Part shown: piece by piece, positions 35,851 to 45,212 of the stretch
Layout: every line of letters starts with the position of its first letter
Position numbering within the stretch: position 1 is the stretch's first letter
Assembly: GCA_016712345.1 (NCBI GenBank)
Contig: JADJRH010000011.1
Location: 4,836,001-4,900,000 of the forward strand
Direction: 5' to 3'
Source: Polyangiaceae bacterium
Lineage (GTDB): Bacteria > Myxococcota_A > Polyangia > Polyangiales > Polyangiaceae
DNA length: 64,000 nucleotides
Position numbers and translations under genes: made by a program
The notes under the pieces: model-generated
Told to the model about the DNA's origin: nothing
The model's input: only the letters and a program-made list of their open reading frames with translations
Database searches by the model: none

Positions 35851-35885
35851 TTCGCGCGCGCGAACGAACAGTATAACTGTAACGG
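35851..35885 (+). repeat. Dispersed 35-bp dyad element, copy B
   Basis: Best-formed copy of family 1. Dyad 1 is TTCGCGCGCGCGAA (perfect). Dyad 2 is ACAGT-ATA-ACTGT (perfect). An extra half (GTTCACACGCGCG) precedes it at 35834. Confidence 0.75.
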
Positions 35886-36014
35886 AGGGGGAATGGGTAG
35901 ATGGGTAGATCGGCGCTCTACAGACGCTCAGACCATCCACGTGGCTGGTATCCAACATGATACCTTACCATGAGCGCATGACCGCAACGTTGGGAAGGTT
36001 TTCGTGCTTCAATT

Positions 36015-37136
36015 TCAGGGTGCTATTTTTGTGTCCTTTTCAGGCGCGAGGATGGCGATTGTCTCGGTCTTCGTGCACTTGTTGGCAACGTTGAGCATTG
36101 CTTGGGCGAGCGGAGCATTCTGAACATCCTTGTGAATTTCGTTGCGAACGTCGCTTGCAGCGGCGCGGCGCCCACCGATTGCGAGATAGCTCACGCCGTC
36201 CGCTCGAATCCACACCGCGACCGCGCCGGGGGGCAGCGCCCTGGAGTACGTGCCAAATACCCTTTGCGACGCTCCGCACACCCGGAGCTTTTCCGAATGG
36301 GCAAGGCGCGCGGAACGCAATGCTCCCAATCGAGGTGCGTCTCGATCCCGCACTTCGGGGAAGAGCACAGCGACCGTTGAAATGTCCTCTCGCGCGAGGA
36401 GTTCCTCGATCTTCGTCCCCGACGGAGAGACAGAGAGTGGCTCGTCCCCGAGATAAATGATCTCGGTCGCCTTGGCTTCGAGTTGAGCGACAGCTTCTGC
36501 GTAGTTTTCAAATCGGTTGAACGTTCGACATGACGCAGCTGACGTTACGGCATCAACGACCACAGCCGCTCCGATAAGCGCCAGCAAAGCTCCCCAATTG
36601 AACCACCCGGCGTGAGCCACGTATGCAAGGCGAGTTGCATCCAACTGGGTTCGAATGAATTGCGCGAAACGGTCCCTCCATCCCATTTTCGGAGGAGGCA
36701 CCGTTTCTGACACGGGCGCCACCGAGTCAAGCCCTTGAACGGGGTTTGGTTCGCGAACAATCACTTTCTCAGGCACTTCCTGCTCGCAAAGGAGCACTTT
36801 CTCTCGGAGTTCTTTAAGCCGGGCAGCCCCCACGCGACCTCCCGAAAGCTGCTCCGCCGACCGAAGGAGTTCCGCCATGGGCAACTCTCCGTTCGCGGTG
36901 CGAGGCGTTCTGTTGAACCTGTGAAGGGCCTTCCAAAGACACACCGAAGGGGCGCCGGACTGCTCAACAGTGGCCTGAATGGGGGGGTCGAGGGAAGCGA
37001 GCAACGTGCGAAGTTCGGTTAGATCGCAGTGAATAAGGATTTGCTGAACCTCTTCGATCTCGCGGTCCTCAAGGAACGGAGCCCAAGCGGAAACCGTCGT
37101 CGGCGTGTCAAGGGTGGATTGGGACGAAGACATCAT
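36015..37136 (-). CDS. Single-pass membrane protein with possible effector-associated N-terminal domain
   Basis: 373 residues. The N-terminal ~105 residues form a helical domain (EVQQILIHCDLTELRTLLAS, SVCLWKALHRFNR, LPMAELLRSAEQLSGG). Its length and hydrophobic pattern resemble bacterial effector-associated or death-like adaptor domains; this is a weak, pattern-level match. A Pro-rich linker and one TM helix follow (FNWGALLALIGAAVVVDAVT, about 178-197). The C-terminal ~175 residues are predicted outside, with three cysteines and no recognised fold. It is divergent from the HTH-pseudokinase-methyltransferase gene across 177 bases, so the pair probably shares a promoter and works together. Confidence 0.75.
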   Translation of the reverse strand: MMSSSQSTLDTPTTVSAWAPFLEDREIEEVQQILIHCDLTELRTLLASLDPPIQATVEQSGAPSVCLWKALHRFNRTPRTANGELPMAELLRSAEQLSGGRVGAARLKELREKVLLCEQEVPEKVIVREPNPVQGLDSVAPVSETVPPPKMGWRDRFAQFIRTQLDATRLAYVAHAGWFNWGALLALIGAAVVVDAVTSAASCRTFNRFENYAEAVAQLEAKATEIIYLGDEPLSVSPSGTKIEELLAREDISTVAVLFPEVRDRDAPRLGALRSARLAHSEKLRVCGASQRVFGTYSRALPPGAVAVWIRADGVSYLAIGGRRAAASDVRNEIHKDVQNAPLAQAMLNVANKCTKTETIAILAPEKDTKIAP

Positions 37137-37313
37137 CTTTGGCTAAGAACGTTTTACGTTCTCCAATTCCAGAATCTACAGGAACTGAACTCAAGTGCCG
37201 GCCCAACGCTCACCGGGCGCCAATGGAGTTCGGCGGAAACGCCCGGCCATTTTGATAACGAAATGCCTCAGAGATAGACGTAGCTCGTCCGTTGCAGTAA
37301 GAATACATGTTTC

Positions 37314-40300
37314 ATGGGAAGTGAGTATGCCGGCGCGGTGGTGAAGCGGCTGCGACGCGAAGCCAAAATGTCGCAGGGCGCCCTCGCAAAAAGAGCCGGC
37401 CTCTCCGAACGGTGGCTGCGCGCCTGGGAATGTGGTCATCGAGAACCTTCCGACGACGCGCGGCGATGGGTCGCCGAAGCGCTTGCGGAGCGGCTCGACA
37501 GATCCATAGATGCTGTCCTGAAAGAAATGGGGAATCGGCCGGCACCTCCCCAACCCCGCAAAACGCTGCCCATCCAAACGGGTGGGGCGGACGTGTCCGA
37601 ACTGGTTCGGTCGCTGCTTGAGGCGTCGCTCAACGGTTTTTCGACTCCCCCCTTCGAGCATCGAAATCCATCCCTTCTCCGGCATGATGCCGAGGGTTCA
37701 CTCTTTCTGATGGAGCGCCATCACCACGACCCGGGCGTGGCCGACCTTCGCTCGGAATGGGTGGTGGCCTACATCCGCTGGTCCAAAGTGGAAATGGGTG
37801 TTGTGTTCGATTTGCCCGAGGACAAAGAGGAAGGGTCCGAGCTTCCCGACACCGGAGCACTGCCATTCGTAGGAGTCGCGCAACACTTTGCGCTTCCTAT
37901 TGTGGATGCGGCTCTACAGGCTGTCGGGGCTCAATGGTCAAAGCGCGATCCATCCGGCGTGCTTCGGGCAAAGGTGTTGATCACGCCCTTATGCCGCGAA
38001 CGTACGTCCCCATCGGTGCCCAAGCTTCTCTCCTCGGTTCTCACGCAAACCGGTACGGGCGGGCCTTCCACAGATCGCGACTTTTCCAACTGGTTGGAGC
38101 TGGCTCAATCACTGGCAACAGCTCTGTGGTCACTTCACAAAAGCGGATGGTCTCACCTCGCCGTCAGCGCTGAAAACATTCTCCTTCGTACCGATCACGG
38201 AGTGTATCGGGACATTACCCTGTTCAACGTGTGGGACCCGGGACGACTTTTGCCCGGCGAAGATCCAAGTCGGACAATGCGTTCTGACCTGTTTGAACTT
38301 GGCGCCACATTGTTGGCAGCGCTCGTGGGTGCGCGTATCGAGGTAGATCCCGACGACCTCAGACCGCCCCTCTTCGCGGCACGCGAGAAGTTCCGTCACC
38401 TGATTCACGGCGAGATGAATCGCCGCGCACTCAACTTGTGCCTGCGATATTTGCTCGAACCTTCCCGTCCCCGAAAAGGGAACGGGGGCGACGACGAGCC
38501 TTCGACCGATGATCCGCCTGAAAACGAATCAAGCGCCCAGATCTTGATGAAGTTCACTCAAGAGGTTGGCGCTCTGCGAGCACTGCATCGGAGGCGGGGC
38601 CACGCGAGGCCTCCTGTGCGACTTGACGCCGATCCATCGGGGCGACCTTCCCTGCCGCCAACCTCGCTCGAACCGAGATTGGGCGCCGCCCGCAACGCCC
38701 TCCTTCGAGCGGAGAGGCCGGACCCCATTATAACCACGCTATCTACCCTTTCGCACCTTGCCGCTGCGGCCGATCGAAAAATGTGGTGCGACAAGTATAT
38801 TGCTTCTGTTCACCCTTCCGTGCTGGCTCATCCAACCTCCCATCGCGATCTACCCACAGCAATTGAGTTGCTCACACAAGGGCATGGAAGGGCCGCCGGG
38901 GCACTGCTTACCACCATCGCACAGAAGGACAGGGGTTCCCTATCCTTGTCAGATTCAATGAAACTCCTGCGGCTTCTCGTCGGCGTCCTTCTACCCAGGG
39001 AGGGCGATGTTCAAGCGGGCCGCCGCGTGCTTCAACCGTTCGGCGGAACCGGGGATACACGTCTTCAGTTTTGGGTAGATCTGTTGGAACAACGGCTCAC
39101 CCCTGAAAACGCCGACCCCCACACCGCCGGCCTCCCAGTGTGGAAAGCCTCCGCCAATCCGCGCGAGGAAGCGAGGGCGCGAGCGTGGGAAGATTCGCAC
39201 CGATATACCGTTGCGCTCAAGCAAGGCAACGCGCTCACCGAAGAGCAGATCCGGGGTATCACAAGGCTGCTCCATGGAGAGTCGGCTCACGAGGCCATCT
39301 ACGGCGCCCTTTTGCTGGCGAGGGCCGAAGCCCGCGCCAACACCAGAGCCGGCCTCACAAAGGCGCTTCGCTCTGCTCTACTCGCTGCCTCATACGCTGC
39401 CACCAAGGCTTTTCCGCACGAATACGCGGCTTCCCTTGCACTCGGCGCATCGTTCTTGAGAGCCGCCGCGCGCAACAATGAATTGCGACATGAGTTGGCA
39501 GCGTCCGGCACCGACATGGACGCGAGCCTTGTCATCGCGGCCGAGTGCGATCTTCAAGCGGCCGAAATATACCAATGGCTTGACGTGCCAATTCGATGTT
39601 GCCAGGCATTTTCAGCGGCCGCCGAGTGTTTCTTCCAGTGCGAGGCTCCTGAATGGATCAGCCAAGGTTTCAGGTGGCAAAACCTCGCTCAAAACCAGCA
39701 ACGCTTGCCCTGGGATCCGCCCGACTTGCTTGAAAAGAGTAGGCGTGAGTTGGCGTTTGGCAGCCCCCGACTCAACACGACCGAGCAGGCCACGGATCCG
39801 GTGGAGGATGGAACACTGACCCGCGGCGTTGAACTCTGGTGGAAGAAGTACAACCCCGCGGGCGACAGCGCGCGTCGGCGTGACCCCGGGTCGGTCATGG
39901 CCGACGATTATTACGCCTTGTACGGCCCCGGCATTGAGTGGGCATTCGGGACCGGCGGCGTCTCTGTGGAGCTGCTTTCCAAAGGCCCCGCCGGTGACCT
40001 TTCACCGCGCATTGACGGCACAATCGAAGCTCTATTCCAAATGGCGGAGCAGCGACTCGGACTTCGCAAGCAAGCTGGCCAACGCATTCTCGACTTGGGC
40101 TGCGGTGCGGGCCTGGAGGCCGTCCAACTCGCGTCACTCGGCTTTGAAGTCGTTGGAATTGACTCCTCCGCGTGGGCGGTGCTTCGTGCCAGTGAGCGCG
40201 CAAAAACGCTCAGAAACGCCGGCACGGCGCTGTTCATTCAGCGTGACCCAACCTCGCTCAACCTCAATGATGAAACCCTCCCTGTGCGGCTGCGACAGCC

Positions 40301-40757
40301 GTTCGATTGGGTACTCCTACGCGATAGTCTTCGCCACGTGGTTCAGAAAAGTCGAGTGATCAATCTTGCCGTGGAGTGCCTCAAACCAGGGGGAGGTCTC
40401 ATCGGCAGCGATTGGATTCAGCGGCGCACCGCTTCACGCTGGGCATGGTGGCGCCTCTTCGAAACAGTCTGGTATGCAACTATCGAAAGTAGAGTCGGCA
40501 TGGAGCGGCTCCTCGCCAAAGCGACACCCGCACTCACGGACGTGTGGACTGAGTCGCGCGACGACGACATGCACGCATTTTTCGAACAGCGCCTCCATTG
40601 GCTATCAACAGCGGCCCGAGCGCCTGCAACATTCACCGACGAGATGGCCGTTCGGTTGCGTGCCCAAAGTGATATCGCGGCCATGCGCGACTTGTCAGGC
40701 CCCGACGGTCCGGTTGGTTGGCTGTTTTATACTGCGCGTCGAGCAACCCTCGAATGA
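37314..40757 (+). CDS. HTH - pseudokinase - helical repeat - SAM methyltransferase fusion
   Basis: 1147 residues. Residues 1-70 are an XRE-type HTH (KMSQGALAKRAGLSERWLRA and WECGHREPSDDARRW). Residues ~90-400 look like a protein-kinase fold whose active site is gone. At ~278-288 SHLAVSAENILL stands where HRDLKPxNILL is expected (the catalytic Asp position is not Asp). ITLFNVWD near 300 replaces the DFG segment, while MRSDLFELGATLLAAL keeps the helix-F Asp. Residues ~420-880 are mostly helical, TPR-like. The C-terminus (~900-1147) is a class I methyltransferase: ILDLGCGAGLEAVQLASLG, FEVVGIDSS, FDWVLLRDSLRHV and LKPGGGLIGSDW. No signal or TM. Paired with a divergent membrane protein. I know no described protein with this order; function unknown. 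Confidence 0.85.
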   Translation: MGSEYAGAVVKRLRREAKMSQGALAKRAGLSERWLRAWECGHREPSDDARRWVAEALAERLDRSIDAVLKEMGNRPAPPQPRKTLPIQTGGADVSELVRSLLEASLNGFSTPPFEHRNPSLLRHDAEGSLFLMERHHHDPGVADLRSEWVVAYIRWSKVEMGVVFDLPEDKEEGSELPDTGALPFVGVAQHFALPIVDAALQAVGAQWSKRDPSGVLRAKVLITPLCRERTSPSVPKLLSSVLTQTGTGGPSTDRDFSNWLELAQSLATALWSLHKSGWSHLAVSAENILLRTDHGVYRDITLFNVWDPGRLLPGEDPSRTMRSDLFELGATLLAALVGARIEVDPDDLRPPLFAAREKFRHLIHGEMNRRALNLCLRYLLEPSRPRKGNGGDDEPSTDDPPENESSAQILMKFTQEVGALRALHRRRGHARPPVRLDADPSGRPSLPPTSLEPRLGAARNALLRAERPDPIITTLSTLSHLAAAADRKMWCDKYIASVHPSVLAHPTSHRDLPTAIELLTQGHGRAAGALLTTIAQKDRGSLSLSDSMKLLRLLVGVLLPREGDVQAGRRVLQPFGGTGDTRLQFWVDLLEQRLTPENADPHTAGLPVWKASANPREEARARAWEDSHRYTVALKQGNALTEEQIRGITRLLHGESAHEAIYGALLLARAEARANTRAGLTKALRSALLAASYAATKAFPHEYAASLALGASFLRAAARNNELRHELAASGTDMDASLVIAAECDLQAAEIYQWLDVPIRCCQAFSAAAECFFQCEAPEWISQGFRWQNLAQNQQRLPWDPPDLLEKSRRELAFGSPRLNTTEQATDPVEDGTLTRGVELWWKKYNPAGDSARRRDPGSVMADDYYALYGPGIEWAFGTGGVSVELLSKGPAGDLSPRIDGTIEALFQMAEQRLGLRKQAGQRILDLGCGAGLEAVQLASLGFEVVGIDSSAWAVLRASERAKTLRNAGTALFIQRDPTSLNLNDETLPVRLRQPFDWVLLRDSLRHVVQKSRVINLAVECLKPGGGLIGSDWIQRRTASRWAWWRLFETVWYATIESRVGMERLLAKATPALTDVWTESRDDDMHAFFEQRLHWLSTAARAPATFTDEMAVRLRAQSDIAAMRDLSGPDGPVGWLFYTARRATLE

Positions 40758-40898
40758 CACCGTAAGGTTCTCCGACACTATTTAAAGCGGATCGATCGTA
40801 ACGCTTCTCTTCTTGGTGCCGCACGGATACAGTCGAACGAAGCGGCGGAGCACCGGCCTCGCGCGCGATCGATACCCACCACGCGGGAGCGGACTTTC

Positions 40899-41672
40899 AT
40901 GGCCGAAAAAACAAATTCCAACGGAGCGACCATCTGGCGCGAAGTGAAGGAGGCCGCACCGTATTGGGCCGGGGCGATCGTCTTGGTCGGACTTTTTACG
41001 GTCCTCGCGTGGGCCTTGCGCGAACCGGGCGCGCGCACGTGTTCGGCACCTCCCTACCCATGCGTCGCGGCACCGTCACCGCAGACGTTTCCGTGGGCCA
41101 TCGTGGGTCAACTTGCACTCGTTGTGTACGCATACGCCAAACTTGTACAAAAGGAACAGTATAGTGATGTTTTTCTAGGTCTGGCGCTTTGGGTGGGAGA
41201 GCTGATTTGGGAAATGTCCAACGGGGTGATGGGGCACTTTTGCGGTGCGCCCTGGTTTGGGCTTGAAGGGGTGAGCGCCTGGCGAATTTACGGCGGCGTT
41301 AATATTGAAATCTCACTCATGTTCGCCATGGTGCCGCCCACTCTACTTGCCATTTTGCCCAAGGATCGAAAGCTCATTTTGGGTAAGATTTCCAATCGCA
41401 CCGCCTGGTCAATCGGCCTCGGCGCGTTTTGCGTGGGGGTAGAAATGCTTCTCAATCGCGCGGGGGTGCTCACCTGGGCGTGGTGGTATTGGCGAACTCC
41501 CCACGTGGCGCTCATCTTGTTCGCATATTGCTCGCCGTACGTTGTCTTTTCGTGGGTGCAATACCATGTCAAAAAAACCTCCACGAGCGCGCTGATTCTG
41601 ACCATTATTGTCGCCACCGCGGTGATTTGTCATTTCGCCCTGGGTGACATAATTCGCATCACCTGCCCGTGA
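40899..41672 (+). CDS. Polytopic membrane protein of unknown function
   Basis: 257 residues with about seven hydrophobic segments (first at ~22-41, last at ~230-250). Aromatic-rich loops GELIWEMSNGVMGHFCGAPW and GVLTWAWWYWRTPHV, and Cys pairs (CSAPPYPC) are visible. I do not recognise the family. No close partner; the upstream 140-base gap contains no obvious gene. Confidence 0.8.
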   Translation: MAEKTNSNGATIWREVKEAAPYWAGAIVLVGLFTVLAWALREPGARTCSAPPYPCVAAPSPQTFPWAIVGQLALVVYAYAKLVQKEQYSDVFLGLALWVGELIWEMSNGVMGHFCGAPWFGLEGVSAWRIYGGVNIEISLMFAMVPPTLLAILPKDRKLILGKISNRTAWSIGLGAFCVGVEMLLNRAGVLTWAWWYWRTPHVALILFAYCSPYVVFSWVQYHVKKTSTSALILTIIVATAVICHFALGDIIRITCP

Positions 41673-42047
41673 GTTTCCAGGCCTGCCTCTCGAAACACGC
41701 TACAGACGCGCGAGAGCAGAACCCATCGTTCTCGCGCGCGAACGAACCGTGTGACTGAAACGGTTCCACCCTTCCCGCACCGTGGCGATGGCATCCAGAG
41801 ATGCGCGAGACACGCGCGGCATTCAAAACCTCCTGACTAATTTTTCGAAAAAGTTACAAGCCGGTTCACCGTGTGGAAACAACGCTTGATACGTTTCTCT
41901 TCTTGAAATGATCGGATGGGTAGATCCGTGACCGCAGCGTCATGGGTAGCACCACCGCCCCACTCGAATTCCCCCAGCAAAAGGCGTAGGCACACACTTT
42001 GTAAAACGCCCGTCACTCCCGAACGCTGACCTTGAAAGGAGTTCTTC
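41673..42047. other. Non-coding gap with repeat elements
   Basis: 375 bases without a gene. Holds CTACAGACGCGCGAGAGCAG (41699), resembled at 48495 (CTACAGACGCGGAGAGCA), dyad element C (41729-41763) and a GGGTAGA motif (41917). The ribosome site of the next gene (AAAGGAG, about 42035) is clear. Confidence 0.6.
41729..41763 (+). repeat. Dispersed 35-bp dyad element, copy C
   Basis: Family-1 element: TTCTCGCGCGCGAA then CGAACCGTGTGACTGAAACGG-type second dyad (CCGT-GTG-ACTG, one mismatch). Confidence 0.7.
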
Positions 42048-43562
42048 ATGCCCCGTCTTCTGCGCCCTCTCGGCCTCCTCGGTTTCCTTTGTTCCGCACT
42101 TGCTCTTTGCGCGCCTTCCGAAGCAAACGCGTGCGGTGGTGGCACCTTCTATCAAGAAACGCAGGTTTCTTCCGGCGAGGACATTGCCACAACCGGGCAT
42201 CGCGTCGTCATCTCTCTCTCCAAGACCCAAACCGTGTTGTGGGACCAAATCGTATTTCGCGGCGCCCCTGAGGACTTTGCGTGGGTGTACCCCGTCAAGG
42301 CGGGCACCGTCCTTGAGGTAGCGAGCGACTCTTGGGCCGCCGCTTTCGACGAAACCACAGCGAAGAAGGTCTTTTCACCAACCGCCACGTGTTACGAAGG
42401 GGGTGGCTATTCTGACAGCGGCGGTTCGAGCTGCAATATGAGCTGTATGGGCGCCGGTGCCACCAACGACGGCGGTGGCAATGATCGTTCGGTCGGCGGC
42501 GACAGCGAAGATCCTGTACAGATCCTCAACTCAACAACCGCCGGCCCGTACGATGTGAAAACGATCACGAGTGACGTTCCGGGGGCGATCGGCACCTGGC
42601 TCAAGGACAACGGCTATAACGTTTCCGCCGACGCGTCGCCCATCCTCGACGCTTACGCGGCCGACGGATTCGACTTCATTGCGCTTCGCCTCCAGCCCGG
42701 TCAAGGCGTCTCCGCAATGAAGCCGGTGCGCGTGATCACCCCCGGTCCAACAACCACTTTCCCAATGCGAATGCTGGCTGTGGGCGCCGCGGAAAAGGTT
42801 GCTATCAATCTCTTTGTTCTCACCGAGGGGACCGTTCAAGTCGACGGTTACGCGAACACGCAGATCGCCGCCGATGACGTCGTATGGGACTGGGAATCTG
42901 ACTCTTCCAACTACGTTGCGCTCCGCGAAGAAGCTCTGTCAGAAAACGGCGGCGCTACCTTCCTCACTTCGTATGCGCGGGGAGACTCGCTTTTCAAGGC
43001 TGTTTCGATCGAGACGCCCGACGGGTCGAGTGGTAGAAACGCGATTGCGGCTGAATACCTTCTCAAAGCCGAGAAGGCAGGGGAGGCATCCAACTGCAAC
43101 CTTGACGCGATCTTTGCCAACGTTATCCCCGGCAGTGCCTCCGAAGGGTACACCGTGGTCGACTTGTGTGACGCCGACGGCAATTGCGCCATGCCCGGCC
43201 CGAGCGAGCTTGACTCCCGCGTTTTCACCTGCGGTGATGCCGACGATCTGAGCGTCGCGCTGATCGGAATGCACCCTCGCGACGTGTGGGTCACCCGGCT
43301 TGAAGCCGAGCTGCCGAAGAGCGCGCTCGACAAAGATCTTATACTCATGCCCGTCCCGGCCAAGACCATTGAGGCGGAGTTGTTTGTCCAGTCGTCCACA
43401 GGTGACCCGTGCGACGCCGCCGCCGCAACCTTCCAGCCTGCCCCTCCGCAGCGCCGCTCTCCCCTTCCCCCCGCGGCCTTACCACTCCTCGCCGCAGCCG
43501 GGCTGCTCGCCTCCGCTGTGGGTCGCCGCCTCCGCACCATTCGCCGCCGCGCCGTCGCTTAA
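42048..43562 (+). CDS. DUF2330-domain exported protein
   Basis: 504 residues. A signal peptide (LLGFLCSALALCAPSEANA) is followed by CGGGTFYQETQ, the hallmark start of DUF2330 proteins. These continue with DIATTGHRVVISLSKTQTVLWDQIVFRGAPEDFAWVYPV-type sequence (visible here). The region around residue 120-150 has a Gly/Ser/Cys-rich insert (GGYSDSGGSSCNMSCMGAG). The C-terminus is a TM helix (LPPAALPLLAAAGLLASAVG) followed by arginines, like a sorting/anchor tail but without the Gly-Cys of classic MYXO-CTERM. DUF2330 has no known function. SD AAAGGAG precedes the ATG. Confidence 0.88.
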   Translation: MPRLLRPLGLLGFLCSALALCAPSEANACGGGTFYQETQVSSGEDIATTGHRVVISLSKTQTVLWDQIVFRGAPEDFAWVYPVKAGTVLEVASDSWAAAFDETTAKKVFSPTATCYEGGGYSDSGGSSCNMSCMGAGATNDGGGNDRSVGGDSEDPVQILNSTTAGPYDVKTITSDVPGAIGTWLKDNGYNVSADASPILDAYAADGFDFIALRLQPGQGVSAMKPVRVITPGPTTTFPMRMLAVGAAEKVAINLFVLTEGTVQVDGYANTQIAADDVVWDWESDSSNYVALREEALSENGGATFLTSYARGDSLFKAVSIETPDGSSGRNAIAAEYLLKAEKAGEASNCNLDAIFANVIPGSASEGYTVVDLCDADGNCAMPGPSELDSRVFTCGDADDLSVALIGMHPRDVWVTRLEAELPKSALDKDLILMPVPAKTIEAELFVQSSTGDPCDAAAATFQPAPPQRRSPLPPAALPLLAAAGLLASAVGRRLRTIRRRAVA

Positions 43563-43619
43563 ACGATCACGCTCGGGTGAACCGTTCGGCGATCGCCGAC
43601 GGGTTGCCAGGGGACGGTG

Positions 43620-44789
43620 TCAGTGCTTTTTTTGCCGCGCTTCTCTGCCTTTCTTACCCCGCCTGTCACGCCCACCTGAGGTAAAGGCGTTGTGGGGCCG
43701 GTTTGGATAGGGGGTGGACTGCCCCGTTGAATCGCGCCCGGAAGACCACTCCGGCGCGGCAGTGGTTGCGTTGGGGCCAAGTGGGGGAACCGCCCCGGAG
43801 TGGATCCGACTCGCGACAGCCATTAAATCAAAGGCCCGAAAGGTCACCTGCACCTTCCGCGCATGTGTACTCACAGTGACGGTCTTTGAAAAAGGCTCAT
43901 CCCCATCCCCCGCTCGGGCAACCGACTCGCCTTCTTTTGCCACTTCAACCAACGTATGGGCCACCGCCTCCATAGCTTCCCAATCCCCGGCACTCAGCGA
44001 TTCAAACGTATTATCATCGCGAGTGGCCAGCACCGCGGGATAAATGCCGTCCAATATCTGCCACCCATGGTGCTCGATTTCCACTGCCAACGTGGGTGGA
44101 CAACTGGCCTTTGGCCCGAGCTGCGCAACCTTGTACGCCGGCAGGGAAGGAGCCACACTGGCATGCCGGTTTTGGGCTGTCGCCAGCACGTGCGACCGGA
44201 ACGCTTCGGGCGTTTCGAGCAGCACAAAACCCCGTTGAGGATTGGTTTCGCCCATTACCAACACGACCGCAAGCGGAAGGTTGAGATCGGGTATAGACAG
44301 CTCCAAATTGGCAAACTCCGACGGCACATGTTGCCATAGCGCCGTTTGATAAAAGGACTCCATCGCCTTGAACGCGGCGCCCACTTGATGGGGAGTGACA
44401 TTGCCCTGGATGTAACGCGGCAAATCGGCAAGTTCCGCCAACTCATCCTCAATATCAGCTTCAAACGCGCCAACTTCAGGAGTGGGTGCACATTCCACTT
44501 CCAGGTTGGGATGGCTCTGTCGAAGGGCCGCGGCTAGCTCCGTCGACGCAACACGAACTCGACTGGGAGCCTTTTCCCCTTTCGGGAGATCAGCCAACGT
44601 TTCACGCAAGCTCTCCCCCACCACCGACGCGGCCCCGTCAGGTCCGCACAGCGTTTGGCCAACAATCTCACCGTCTTGCTGAAGCCATATCAAAATTCCA
44701 GGCAAACCGTCATCGCTCGGCTCTGAGCCACTCTGCGGACGAATCACTCCGCACACCCATTCCACCACTTTTTTTGAACTCTTTGTTGC
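43620..44789 (-). CDS. Hypothetical cytoplasmic protein with basic C-terminal tail
   Basis: 389 residues, starting MATKSSKKVVEWVCGVIRPQ. Soluble alpha/beta composition with no signal peptide or TM. Low-complexity polar linker, then a highly basic end (GGRDRRGKKGREARQKKH) that could bind nucleic acid. I do not recognise the family. The start at 44789 lies just left of a tandem-repeat array. The frame is open eight codons further, but those codons are array-derived (GRWVDR). It may be coupled to the small gene ending at 44798. Confidence 0.75.
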   Translation of the reverse strand, partial: ATKSSKKVVEWVCGVIRPQSGSEPSDDGLPGILIWLQQDGEIVGQTLCGPDGAASVVGESLRETLADLPKGEKAPSRVRVASTELAAALRQSHPNLEVECAPTPEVGAFEADIEDELAELADLPRYIQGNVTPHQVGAAFKAMESFYQTALWQHVPSEFANLELSIPDLNLPLAVVLVMGETNPQRGFVLLETPEAFRSHVLATAQNRHASVAPSLPAYKVAQLGPKASCPPTLAVEIEHHGWQILDGIYPAVLATRDDNTFESLSAGDWEAMEAVAHTLVEVAKEGESVARAGDGDEPFSKTVTVSTHARKVQVTFRAFDLMAVASRIHSGAVPPLGPNATTAAPEWSSGRDSTGQSTPYPNRPHNAFTSGGRDRRGKKGREARQKKH

Positions 44790-44795
44790 CATTCT

Positions 44796-44855
44796 ATCTA
44801 CCCATCTACCCATCTACCTATTTGCCCATCTACCCATCTACCTATTTGCCCATCC
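44796..44855. repeat. Tandem array of 24-bp units made of CATCTACC octamers
   Basis: Two perfect 24-bp units (44803-44826 and 44827-44850), each made of the octamers CATCTACC, CATCTACC and TATTTGCC, are flanked by partial units. The octamer contains the window's abundant TCTACCC motif. The minus strand reads through it as GQIGRWVD repeats at the end of a possible small gene. Confidence 0.85.
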
Positions 44856-45079
44856 AGCGAATTGTCGTCCGGCACGCTACTCAAGTCACCGGCGTTTTGC
44901 AACGCCCACTTGGTCCCCCCCTTGAAGACACGCTCAACCCTTCGACCGTCGGCTCCTGCGCGGGAGTTATCGATTGCGCATTCAGGCGCCGGGTCGTGTG
45001 GAAGTTTTTTATCCAGTTCGAGTAGAGCGGGATAGTCACTGGGATGGATGCGCGCCGGGCGAAAACGAGCCTTTTCCAA
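44798..45079 (-). CDS. Possible small protein ending in GQIGRWVD repeats
   Basis: A 93-codon frame, MEKARFRPARIHPSDYPALL..., with plausible amino-acid composition. Its last ~20 residues (DGQIGRWVDGQIGRWVDG) are encoded by the tandem array. Its stop lies 8 bases before the start of the next minus-strand gene, as in a coupled pair. No homolog recognised and no clear ribosome site, so it may be spurious. Confidence 0.4.
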   Translation of the reverse strand: MEKARFRPARIHPSDYPALLELDKKLPHDPAPECAIDNSRAGADGRRVERVFKGGTKWALQNAGDLSSVPDDNSLDGQIGRWVDGQIGRWVDG

Positions 45080-45212
45080 TTAACCTACCCACCTTGCATG
45101 AACTTGGGCCCAACGATGTGTACATTCGTGCCGGGCTAGCTTGAGAATAGAAGCGATACCGAAATGAAATACTTCATACCGGTCTGAAAAACCGGTAATT
45201 GAAACGATTCTT

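Larger units (their letters stand above)
35343..36014. other. 672-base non-coding gap with gene fragment and repeats
   Basis: This gap contains the promoter side of the signalling operon, a beta-propeller gene fragment (35728-35820), dyad element B (35851-35885) and two adjacent GGGTAGA motifs (35893-35906). No complete gene is supported. The right end abuts the stop of the next minus-strand gene. Confidence 0.6.
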
